64,000 bases of DNA, from positions 2,604,001-2,668,000 of the forward strand of contig OY970244.1 in the NCBI GenBank assembly GCA_963715485.1. The letters run 5' to 3'. Made by a program: the position numbers and the translations under genes. This DNA is from SG8-30 sp963715485 (GTDB lineage Bacteria > Pseudomonadota > Gammaproteobacteria > Steroidobacterales > Steroidobacteraceae). Below are positions 56,593-64,000 of the stretch, one piece after another. Below the pieces are notes generated by a model. That model did not search any database and was not told where the DNA came from. It was given only the letters and a program-made list of their open reading frames with translations. Every line of letters starts with the position of its first letter. Positions within the stretch are counted from its first letter, which is position 1.

Positions 56593-57360
56593 ATGAATCT
56601 CGGCAGTGCGCGCGCAGTCGTCACGGGCGGAGCGAGCGGACTCGGCCTGGCCGTAGCTCGCCGCATCGTCGATGCCGGCGGCCAGGTCACCTTGCTGGAC
56701 ATCCAGGAGGAAGCCGGTGACGTAGCGGCCGCAGCGCTAGGCAGCGCCGCGGCATTCACTCGATGCGACGTAACAGATGAAGCCGCGGTCGAAGCGGCTG
56801 TCAGATCCGCGGCCGAACGAATGAGCGGCCTGACGCTGGCCGTCTCCTGCGCAGGCATCGCCACGCCAGGCAAGCTGCTTGGCCGCGACGGGCCGCTGAG
56901 TGCCGACCTGTTCAGGCGCGTGCTTACGATCAACGTCGTCGGCACCTTCAACCTCGGCCGCGTCGCCGCCGATCTCATGCAGCACAACGAACCCGGGACC
57001 GGCGGCGAACGCGGCGTCATCGTCCATACCGCATCCGTCGCCGCCTACGAGGGACAGATCGGTCAGGTTGCCTACTCCGCCTCCAAGGCGGCGGTTGTCG
57101 GCATGGTGCTACCCATGGCGCGTGAACTTGCCCGCTTCGGCATCCGGGTGATGGCGATCGCGCCCGGAGTCTTCATGACGCCCATGCTGGCCGGGTTGCC
57201 GCAGGATGCCCAGGATTCACTGGGCACGCAGGTGCCCTTCCCGCCGCGGCTTGGACGTCCAGAAGAATTCGCCGACCTCGTGGCCGCCATCTACGGCAAC
57301 GCGATGCTGAACGGCGAAACGATCCGTCTCGACGGCGCGATCCGCATGCAGCCAAGGTAG
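56593..57360 (+). CDS. Short-chain dehydrogenase, HSD17B10-like (3-hydroxyacyl-CoA dehydrogenase type)
   Basis: A 255-residue SDR 26 bp after the previous one. Cofactor loop GGASGLGLA, LLDIQEEAG (NAD type), active site in HTASVAAYEGQIGQVAYSAS followed by K, then GVFMTPMLAGLP and QVPFPPRLGRPEEFADLV, which are characteristic of the 3-hydroxyacyl-CoA/2-methyl-3-hydroxybutyryl-CoA dehydrogenase (type 2 HADH) group. It may serve isoleucine or straight-chain acyl oxidation beside the leucine genes. Confidence 0.9.
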   Translation: MNLGSARAVVTGGASGLGLAVARRIVDAGGQVTLLDIQEEAGDVAAAALGSAAAFTRCDVTDEAAVEAAVRSAAERMSGLTLAVSCAGIATPGKLLGRDGPLSADLFRRVLTINVVGTFNLGRVAADLMQHNEPGTGGERGVIVHTASVAAYEGQIGQVAYSASKAAVVGMVLPMARELARFGIRVMAIAPGVFMTPMLAGLPQDAQDSLGTQVPFPPRLGRPEEFADLVAAIYGNAMLNGETIRLDGAIRMQPR

Positions 57361-57397
57361 ATCGGCCGCCGCCAGGAACAACCTGCCCCGACAGACG

Positions 57398-57403
57398 TAT
57401 AAT
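57398..57403 (+). promoter_or_regulatory. Candidate -10 box before the M16 peptidase pair
   Basis: A perfect TATAAT 30 bp upstream of the start at 57433; no clear -35 hexamer. Confidence 0.35.
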
Positions 57404-57432
57404 CCGCGGCTCTCCCATCGAGGGGCCGATGA

Positions 57433-58878
57433 ATGCCGACCATGCTGATTACCCGGGCAGCTGCTCTAGTCGCTGCCACGATGTTCTTTCTCGGCGGCTG
57501 TGCGACGGCGCCGCGTGCCCCGGCCGTGACGCAGAGCCCCGCCGGGCCGGCACTGCCCGCTTCGGCCGCTGAACACACCGGCTTCCAGGTTCCGGTCGAG
57601 TATTTCAAGCTCGACAACGGCCTCCGGGTAGTGATGTCTTGCGATGCGACCGCGCCGACGGTCACGATCGGCGTCTATTACCGCATCGGCTTTCGCAACG
57701 AGCCGAAGGGAAGAACGGGATTTGCCCACCTGTTCGAGCACCTGATGTTCCAGGGTTCGGTCAATCTCGGGAAGGGCGAATTCAACAGGCTGATCGAAAG
57801 CAACGGCGGCGTGCTGAACGGCTCGACCCGCTTCGACTTCACCAACTACTTCGAGGTCGTCCCGGCACACACGCTGGAAACCGTCCTCTGGGCCGAGGCC
57901 GACCGCATGCGTGGCCTGGCGATCACCCCGGAGAGTCTCGCCAACCAGCAGGACGTGGTGAAGAACGAGGTCCGTGGCAACGTGCTGAACCGCCCCTACG
58001 GCGGATTCCCCTGGCTGTCGATGCCGCAGCACGCCAATGAGAACTGGTTCAACGCCCACAATTTCTATGGCGACCTCGAGGACATCGATGCCGCGACCGT
58101 CAGTGAGGCGGAGGAGTTCTTCCACAAGTACTACGCGCCCGGTAACGCGGTGCTGGTCGTGGCCGGGGACTTTGATAGTGGCGTGGCCCGCAGCTGGATC
58201 GCCAAGTACTTTGGCTCCATTCCCGCGCGCGACGTGCCGCCCTTGCCCGACATCTCGGAGCCGCGCCAGGAGTCCGGCAAGCGCCATGTTGGAACAGACC
58301 CACTCGCGCCGCGGCCGGCCCTGGCGCTGGCCTGGCACGTACCGCCACGTGGCACGCCCGAGCACTATGCATTCGGGCTGATCGACGAAATGCTGTTACA
58401 GGGCGAGGACAGCGCGATGTGGCAGCGGCTGGTTCAGGAGAAAGGCTTTGCCGGCTCGGTTTCGGGCGGTATCAACCTGCTCGGCAACATGTTCAATTAT
58501 GACGGCCCCATGCTGTGGATGGCCTACCTGATCCACGACGCCTCGGTAAGTCCCGACGAGATCATCGGCCAGGTCGACGAGCTGACCGGTCGGCTGCAGG
58601 ACACCCTGCCCGATCCCGCAGACATGCGACGGGCGCTGACCAAGATCCGCGCGTCGCTCTACGACCTTGCCGGTTCCAGTACCCGCTTCGGACTGGTCGA
58701 CCTGTTGGCGTCGTTCGCGCTGTTCGATGACGACCCGGATCGCATCAACCGGATCGAAGCGGAGTTTCGCGAGGTAACCCCCGAAATGGTCCAGCAGGTC
58801 GCCCGCGAGTACCTGCGGGCCACCAACCGGACGGTGCTGGTGCTCGATCCCGGTGCGGCAGAGGAGTCCAGGCCATGA
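57433..58878 (+). CDS. M16 family zinc metallopeptidase, lipoprotein (catalytic partner)
   Basis: A 481-residue protein with a lipoprotein signal (lipobox LGGC near residue 24). The zinc motif HLFEH (in FAHLFEHLMFQGS) is followed by a downstream Glu about 75 residues later (QDVVKNEVRGN), the HxxEH..E pattern of pitrilysin-type peptidases. The second half is the non-catalytic M16C domain. It forms a pair with the next gene, like other bacterial two-subunit M16B peptidases. Likely in the periplasm, cleaving peptides. Confidence 0.92.
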   Translation: MPTMLITRAAALVAATMFFLGGCATAPRAPAVTQSPAGPALPASAAEHTGFQVPVEYFKLDNGLRVVMSCDATAPTVTIGVYYRIGFRNEPKGRTGFAHLFEHLMFQGSVNLGKGEFNRLIESNGGVLNGSTRFDFTNYFEVVPAHTLETVLWAEADRMRGLAITPESLANQQDVVKNEVRGNVLNRPYGGFPWLSMPQHANENWFNAHNFYGDLEDIDAATVSEAEEFFHKYYAPGNAVLVVAGDFDSGVARSWIAKYFGSIPARDVPPLPDISEPRQESGKRHVGTDPLAPRPALALAWHVPPRGTPEHYAFGLIDEMLLQGEDSAMWQRLVQEKGFAGSVSGGINLLGNMFNYDGPMLWMAYLIHDASVSPDEIIGQVDELTGRLQDTLPDPADMRRALTKIRASLYDLAGSSTRFGLVDLLASFALFDDDPDRINRIEAEFREVTPEMVQQVAREYLRATNRTVLVLDPGAAEESRP

Positions 58879-60269
58879 GACAAGCAGCCGTGGCGATCCT
58901 GCTCGCCGTCGTGGCCTGGCAGCCGGCCGTGGCCAGCGAGACGCCCCCGCCGCTTGGCCAGCCTCGCGACTTCACCTTGCCGGGCAGCGAGACCGTTGCG
59001 CTGGACAACGGACTCAGGATCACCTTCATCGACTACGGCATCGTGCCCAAGGTGACGCTGCTTGCGGTCGTGCGCACCGGAAACATCGATGACGGCGACT
59101 CCACCTGGCTCGCGGACCTGACGACCGAGATGCTCAAGGAAGGCGCGGGCCGCTATACCTCTGCTGATATCGCGCGGATGTCCGCCGAGATGGGCGGAGA
59201 GCTGTTCGTCGGCGCTGGCAGCGAGCAGAGCACGGTTGGCGTGTCGGTACTGTCCGAGCACGCGATCGAGGCCGCCGGGCTGGTAGCGACGGTGCTGCGT
59301 GACCCGACCTTCCCGGCAGAGCAGTTGCCCAGGATCATCGCAAACCTGCAGCGCGGCGTCGCTGTCGCGCAGTCTGATCCGGGATCGACGGCCTCGCAGG
59401 CACTCTACGAAATGCTCTATCCGGGACATCCCTTCGGGCACCTGCTCCCGACCCAGGAACAGCTTGCCTCCTATACGCTGGATGACGTCCGCGGTTTCTT
59501 CCACCAGAACTTCGGCGCGCTGCGGACCCATATCTACGTGGCCGGCCGCTACGACCGGCTGGCGCTTGAAGCCGCCCTCCGGGCCGCTTTCGCCGGCTGG
59601 ACGCGTGGACCGGAACCGACCGACAACCCGCCGCGGGCGAGCGACACCCTGCAGGTCAGGCTGATCGATCGCCCGGGCGCGTCGCAGTCCATCATTCAAA
59701 TGGCAGTGGCCGCCCCGGATCCGTCGCGCCCCGACTACCTCGCCTTCACGGTCATGAATACCCTGCTTGGCGGTCCCTTCATCTCACGCATCATGTCCAA
59801 CCTGCGCGAGGACAAGGGCTACGCCTACTCTCCCGGATCTTCGCTGACCGTCCGTCGCCGCGCCGGCCTGTGGACGCTCGACGCCGAAGTCACCACCGCT
59901 GATACGGCAGCGGCAGTGACCGAGGTGTATCGCGAGGTCAATCGCCTGAAGACGGAGCCGGCGGCAGACGTCGAACTCGAGTCCATCAAGAACTATCGGG
60001 CGGGCCTGTTCGTCATCGGGAACTCGTCGCCCAACGGCGTGCTCGGCCAGCTTGCATTTGCCGACCTGCACGGACTGCCAGACGAGTACCTGACGACCTG
60101 GGTTGCCCGGGTCCATGCGCTGACGCCGGAACAGGTCAGTGGCGCAGCCGCCACCTGGCTGGACCTGTCGCAGGCAACGCTGGTCGTCGTCGGGGACCTG
60201 GCGAAAATAGAAGCCGGCGTGCGGGCCCTGCCAGGACTACAAGGCGCGACGCTGGTCACGCAGCGCTGA
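58875..60269 (+). CDS. M16 family peptidase-like subunit (no HxxEH)
   Basis: A 464-residue exported protein (MRQAAVAILLAVVAWQPAVA signal), overlapping the previous gene by 4 bp. The zinc motif is absent: the matching segment reads LADLTTEMLKEGAG. The fold is otherwise M16, with the C-terminal domain motif RIMSNLREDKGYAYSPGS holding the Arg-Tyr pair used by the partner's active site. Such inactive subunits complete the catalytic chamber of the paired enzyme. Confidence 0.92.
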   Translation: MRQAAVAILLAVVAWQPAVASETPPPLGQPRDFTLPGSETVALDNGLRITFIDYGIVPKVTLLAVVRTGNIDDGDSTWLADLTTEMLKEGAGRYTSADIARMSAEMGGELFVGAGSEQSTVGVSVLSEHAIEAAGLVATVLRDPTFPAEQLPRIIANLQRGVAVAQSDPGSTASQALYEMLYPGHPFGHLLPTQEQLASYTLDDVRGFFHQNFGALRTHIYVAGRYDRLALEAALRAAFAGWTRGPEPTDNPPRASDTLQVRLIDRPGASQSIIQMAVAAPDPSRPDYLAFTVMNTLLGGPFISRIMSNLREDKGYAYSPGSSLTVRRRAGLWTLDAEVTTADTAAAVTEVYREVNRLKTEPAADVELESIKNYRAGLFVIGNSSPNGVLGQLAFADLHGLPDEYLTTWVARVHALTPEQVSGAAATWLDLSQATLVVVGDLAKIEAGVRALPGLQGATLVTQR

Positions 60270-60318
60270 GATACGAGGGAAGTCGGGCCCCATGTCGACG
60301 GGGGGGTGTCCCCCTCCT

Positions 60319-61959
60319 CTACATCGAGGAGTAATTCGGCCCGCCGCCGCCTTCCGGCGTCACCCAGTGGATGTTCTGCTTCGGGTCCTTGATGTCGCAG
60401 GTCTTGCAGTGAACGCAATTCTGGGCGTTGATCTGCAACCGGCGGCCGCCACCTTCCGCGTCGACGAATTCATAGACCCCGGCCGGACAGTAGCGGCTCT
60501 CGGGGCCGTCGAACCTGGCAAGGTTGTACTGTACGGGGACAACCGGATCGCGCAGCTGCAGGTGCACCGGCTGGTCCTCCTCGTGGTTGGTGCTCGACAG
60601 GTAGACTGACGAATTGCGGTCGAAGGTCAGTACACCGTCGGGCTTCGGGTAATCGATACGGGGCATCTGCGCGGCGGGCTTCAATGCCTCGTGGTCCGCC
60701 TGCTTGTGCCTGAGCGTCCATCCCACCAGCCCGCCCAAACCCAGTTGGTTCAGCCACATGTGCAGGCCGCCATGAATCGTGCCGGGCCACATGCCCCACT
60801 TCAGGCCGGGCTTCACGTTGCGGACCTTGTACAGGTCTGTGTAGACCCAGGACTTCCGGAACGCTTCGGGATAGCTGGTGAGCTCATCGTGTGCGCGACC
60901 GGCGGCGAGCGCACCGAAAGCGGCCTCCGCGGCCAGCATGCCGGTCTTCATTGCGTTGTGGGAGCCCTTGATGCGCGGCAGGTTGACGAAGCCCGCGCTG
61001 CAACCGATCAGTGCCCCGCCGGGAAAGGCCAGCTTGGGAATTGACTGCAGCCCACCCTCATTGATCGCGCGGGCACCGTAGGCGAGTCGCTTGCCGCCCT
61101 CGAAATACCCGCGAATCGCCGGGTGGGTCTTGAAGCGCTGCATTTCCTCGAACGGCGACAGATGCGGATTTTCATAGCTCAGATGGACCACAAAACCCAC
61201 AGAAACCAGGTCCTCGCCAAAGTGGTACAGGAACGAACCGCCACCCGCATCCGCCTGCAGCGGCCAGCCCTGGCTGTGAATCACGAGCCCCGGCTGGTGA
61301 CGTTCTTTAGGCACCTGCCAGAGTTCCTTGATGCCAAGCCCATAAACCTGCGGGTCGACACCGTCGCGCAGGTTGAATCTGGACATCAGCTGCTGCGACA
61401 GCGACCCACGGCAACCCTCGCCGAACAGCGTGTACTTCGCGTGCAGCTCCATGCCGGGCGCGAACCCATCCCCGGGCTGGCCATCCCGGCCAATGCCCAT
61501 GTCCCCGGTGGCAACGCCCCTGACCGCGCCGTTCTCGTCGAACAGCAGCTCAGCCGCCGCGAAACCCGGGAAAACGTCGACGCCAAGTTCCTCCGCCCGC
61601 TCACCCAGCCAGCGGCAGATCCTGCCGAGGCTCGAGATATACATGCCGTGATTGCTCATCAGGCCCGGCAGCAACCAGTCAGGAATCTGGTGGGCCTTGT
61701 CCTGGGCCAGTATCAGGAACCGGTCCTCGCTGACCGGCGTGTCGAGCGGTGCTCCGCGCTCCTTCCAGTCCGGGAACAGCTCGGTAATCGCAACCGGATC
61801 GATGACCGCCCCCGACAGGATGTGTGCCCCGACCTCCGAGCCCTTCTCAAGCACGCACACGCTGAGCTCTTGATCCTGCGCGGCCGCGAGCTGTTTCAGC
61901 CGAATTGCCGCGGCCAGGCCCGCCGGCCCGGCGCCAACGATGACCACGTCAAACTCCAT
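60319..61959 (-). CDS. etfD: Electron transfer flavoprotein-ubiquinone oxidoreductase
   Basis: A 546-residue enzyme from ATG 61959 (MEFDVVIVGAGPAGLAAAIR); a GTG 6 codons upstream is possible. The FAD-binding N-terminus, the quinone-binding middle (GCSAGFVNLPRIKGSHNAMK) and a C-terminal 4Fe-4S domain (NCVHCKTCDIKDPKQNIHWV) are all there. It passes electrons from ETF, reduced by acyl-CoA dehydrogenases such as the liuA product, to ubiquinone at the inner membrane. Divergent from a membrane Fe-S protein. etfA/etfB are outside the window. Confidence 0.95.
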   Translation of the reverse strand: MEFDVVIVGAGPAGLAAAIRLKQLAAAQDQELSVCVLEKGSEVGAHILSGAVIDPVAITELFPDWKERGAPLDTPVSEDRFLILAQDKAHQIPDWLLPGLMSNHGMYISSLGRICRWLGERAEELGVDVFPGFAAAELLFDENGAVRGVATGDMGIGRDGQPGDGFAPGMELHAKYTLFGEGCRGSLSQQLMSRFNLRDGVDPQVYGLGIKELWQVPKERHQPGLVIHSQGWPLQADAGGGSFLYHFGEDLVSVGFVVHLSYENPHLSPFEEMQRFKTHPAIRGYFEGGKRLAYGARAINEGGLQSIPKLAFPGGALIGCSAGFVNLPRIKGSHNAMKTGMLAAEAAFGALAAGRAHDELTSYPEAFRKSWVYTDLYKVRNVKPGLKWGMWPGTIHGGLHMWLNQLGLGGLVGWTLRHKQADHEALKPAAQMPRIDYPKPDGVLTFDRNSSVYLSSTNHEEDQPVHLQLRDPVVPVQYNLARFDGPESRYCPAGVYEFVDAEGGGRRLQINAQNCVHCKTCDIKDPKQNIHWVTPEGGGGPNYSSM

Positions 61960-62101
61960 CGATTCACGGTCAGTCACTGAGGAACTCCAGCTCCCGGGTC
62001 GTACCGGGTGGGCGAAAACCGCAATTGTATAGAGCTTCGCGTCTTGCGACAGTCCGGACGGCCAGTGACTGGAGGCGACCCGGAATGAAGGAATCGCGGC
62101 G

Positions 62102-64000
62102 ATGAGCCCGCTTGGCATCAGCCTGCTTCTGCTGGTGGCGTTTGCCGCCTTTGCATGGCTGGCGGCGCGGAAACTGCGCATCGTGGCCAGCCTGCAGCCG
62201 GAGGTCCGCTGGGACCACCCGGCGGCACGCCTCGAAAGCGTCCTCCTTGACGGCTTCCTGCAGCGGCGCATGATCCGCCGCGAATGGAAGCCAGGCTTGA
62301 TGCACACGGTGATCTTCCTCGGCTTCATGTCGCTGCTGCTGCGCAAGCTGCAGCTGATCGCGATCGGCTACGACGAAACCTTCGCCGTCACCGGCCTGGC
62401 TGGCGGCCTTTTCGCCGGGTTCAAGGACCTGGTCGAGGTCGCGGTGCTGCTCGCGGTCGCCTATGCGTTCTACCGCCGTCTCCTGCTCAAGCCCTTGAGG
62501 CTGGAACCGAATCGCGAAGGCCTGCTGGTGTTGTCGCTGATCACGGCCATCATGCTGACCGACTTCGCCTTCGATGGCTTCCGCTTTGCTCTGCTGTCGG
62601 GCGCCGACGCGGGCATCGCGCACGAGCGGGCTTTTGCCCCGGTTGGGGGAGCGCTTGCAACGGCATTCTCGGGCCTTCCCGAGGCGACGCTGCAGGCCGG
62701 ATACCAGGCAGCCTACTGGCTGCAGATGTGCACGGTGCTCTGCTTCCTGGTGCTGCTGCCTGCCGGCGAGCACTTTCACATCGTCACGGCGCTACCCACC
62801 CTGTTCTTCCGCCGCGGCAGGCCTGCCAATGAGGTCCCCGGTATAGACCTCGAGAAACTGATGGGCGACGGCGCCGACGAGGCGGAAATGAAGGTCGGCG
62901 TCAAGAACGCAAGCGACCTCGTCTGGAAGGACGCACTCGACGCCTTTACCTGCACGGAATGCGGTCGCTGCAAGGACGCCTGCCCGACTTTCCTGACCGG
63001 CAAGCCACTGTCCATGAAGTGGGTCAACGACAGTCTCAAGCATCACTTGATGGATAACCGCGAGGCAATCGTGGCCGGCGGTGAAGCGGCGGAAGCTCTG
63101 CCGCCTCTCGTTCCCGACGTGATCGACGACGATACCCTGTGGGCCTGTACCACCTGTGGCTACTGCGAGACGGCCTGCCCGATCGAGCTCGAGCACCTGC
63201 CCAGGTTCTTCCGGATGCGCCAGCACCGGGTCATGATGGACGGTGAGTTTCCGCATGAGCTGAAGGCCGTATTCCACGCCTATGAGGTCCAGTCCAACCC
63301 GTGGGGCTTGCCGGCAGACACCCGCGGTGACTGGGCGAAGGACCTCGACGTGCCGCTGGCGCGAACGACCGAAGATGTCGCCGGCCTCGACTACCTGTAC
63401 TACGTCGGTTCGGCGGAATCCTTCGACCCGCGGGGCCAGAAGATTGCGAGGGCCTTCGCCGAGATCTTGAAGCAGGCCGGCGTCAAGTTCGCGATCCTCG
63501 GATCCGACGAGCCTTCGACCGGCGAATGCGTGCGCCGCGCAGGGAACGAAATGCTCTTCCAGGAACTGGCAACCACGCTGGTAGAGCGGTTGAACGGCCT
63601 CGGGGTGACCCGTATCGTCACCTGCGATCCGCACGCCTTCAATTCGCTTGCCAACGAGTATCCTGCCTTCGGGGGACACTGGCAGGTCTTGCACCACACG
63701 CAGTTGTTGAGCGAACTGCTGCAACAAGGTCGAATCAGGGTCAACCGGGCATTCGAGCGCGTAGTGCTGCATGACCCCTGCTATCTCGGTCGGCACAATG
63801 ACGAGTTCGACGCGCCCCGCGCGCTGCTGCGGAATCTCGTCAAGGATCAGCCGCTGGAATTCCCGCTGCACCGTGAGAAGGCCATGTGCTGCGGCGCGGG
63901 CGGCGGGCGGATGTGGATGGAGGAAACGCTCGGCACGCGCATCAACGTGCTCAGGACCGAGCAGGCCCTGGCGCTGTCGCCCACCGTGATCGCCACCGCC
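62102..64000 (+). CDS. Membrane Fe-S oxidoreductase with CCG domain (EMO/FadF/DgcB-like), 3' end cut by window
   Basis: An open frame of 633 codons from ATG 62102 that reaches the window end without a stop. About five transmembrane helices fill the first 225 residues (LGISLLLLVAFAAFAWL; LMHTVIFLGFMSLLL; and later ones), with histidines that could bind haem b as in NarI-like domains. Two 4Fe-4S motifs follow: CTECGRCKDACP from Cys284 and CTTCGYCETACP from Cys349. A CCG cysteine-rich domain ends with CCGAGGGRMW (Cys596-597). This architecture fits ETF:quinone-type or dimethylglycine-type Fe-S oxidoreductases. Being divergent from ETF-QO supports a role in acyl-CoA electron flow. Confidence 0.85.
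   Translation, partial: MSPLGISLLLLVAFAAFAWLAARKLRIVASLQPEVRWDHPAARLESVLLDGFLQRRMIRREWKPGLMHTVIFLGFMSLLLRKLQLIAIGYDETFAVTGLAGGLFAGFKDLVEVAVLLAVAYAFYRRLLLKPLRLEPNREGLLVLSLITAIMLTDFAFDGFRFALLSGADAGIAHERAFAPVGGALATAFSGLPEATLQAGYQAAYWLQMCTVLCFLVLLPAGEHFHIVTALPTLFFRRGRPANEVPGIDLEKLMGDGADEAEMKVGVKNASDLVWKDALDAFTCTECGRCKDACPTFLTGKPLSMKWVNDSLKHHLMDNREAIVAGGEAAEALPPLVPDVIDDDTLWACTTCGYCETACPIELEHLPRFFRMRQHRVMMDGEFPHELKAVFHAYEVQSNPWGLPADTRGDWAKDLDVPLARTTEDVAGLDYLYYVGSAESFDPRGQKIARAFAEILKQAGVKFAILGSDEPSTGECVRRAGNEMLFQELATTLVERLNGLGVTRIVTCDPHAFNSLANEYPAFGGHWQVLHHTQLLSELLQQGRIRVNRAFERVVLHDPCYLGRHNDEFDAPRALLRNLVKDQPLEFPLHREKAMCCGAGGGRMWMEETLGTRINVLRTEQALALSPTVIATA

Overview
The window is a high-GC stretch of chromosome from a gammaproteobacterium. 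The evidence is gene order: guaB-guaA next to xseA; rlmN-pilW-rodZ-hisS-yfgM-bamB-der; trmJ back to back with suhB; and queA-tgt-yajC-secD-secF. All are classic gammaproteobacterial arrangements. The mix of a leucine/isovalerate pathway, a fused isobutyryl-CoA mutase, ETF:quinone oxidoreductase and a type IV pilus assembly protein suggests an aerobic heterotroph of the Steroidobacter/Woeseia/Xanthomonas side of the class. That placement is inference only.

Layout. 0-7 kb: ettA, an unrecognised zinc-ribbon protein, purL and a DUF1820 gene. 7-10.6 kb: an orphan FHA protein of the TagH (type VI secretion) type, tRNA-Ser(CGA) with a duplicated terminator/tail, mltF and tadA. 10.6-15.2 kb: an A+T-richer island holding gene remnants, two DUF1254/DUF1214 genes and two tandem, broken IS91-type transposase copies. 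15.2-27.4 kb: guaBA, xseA, then the large minus-strand operon from ndk through rlmN, pilW, rodZ, hisS, yfgM and bamB to der, with ispG missing from its usual place. 27.4-31 kb: a reduced isc-like operon (trmJ, iscS, a degenerate iscU, iscA) and suhB. 31-37.3 kb: terC, secF, secD, yajC, tgt, queA. 37.3-39.6 kb: an ECF sigma factor, anti-sigma factor and PDZ protein operon behind tRNA-Leu(CAA). 39.6-43.4 kb: a NUDIX hydrolase, ferredoxin, a DsbC-like protein, XerD and a PlsC-like acyltransferase. 43.4-57.4 kb: acyl-CoA catabolism. 57.4-60.3 kb: a pair of M16 peptidases. 60.3-64 kb: ETF-QO divergent from a membrane Fe-S (CCG-domain) oxidoreductase that runs off the window.

The catabolic block works as a unit. 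IcmF interconverts isobutyryl- and n-butyryl-CoA. The isovaleryl-CoA dehydrogenase, two-subunit methylcrotonyl-CoA carboxylase and methylglutaconyl-CoA hydratase carry leucine carbon towards HMG-CoA, and a thiolase and two short-chain dehydrogenases finish the acyl chains. Electrons from the acyl-CoA dehydrogenase would pass through ETF to the ETF-QO encoded a few kilobases away. Two local regulators sit beside clear palindromes: a TetR protein divergent from icmF, and a FadR/GntR protein divergent from the liu genes whose promoter contains ATTGTC-C-GACAAT between its -35 and -10 boxes.

I found no CRISPR array, complete phage or complete secretion system. I see no clearly new multi-gene system. 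The best leads are the DUF1254/IS91 island, the IscU-like protein that has lost two of three cluster ligands, the PDZ-only partner of an ECF sigma/anti-sigma pair, the orphan TagH-type protein, and two repeat structures (the tRNA tail duplication and a 28-bp perfect inverted repeat that supplies a gene's stop codon).
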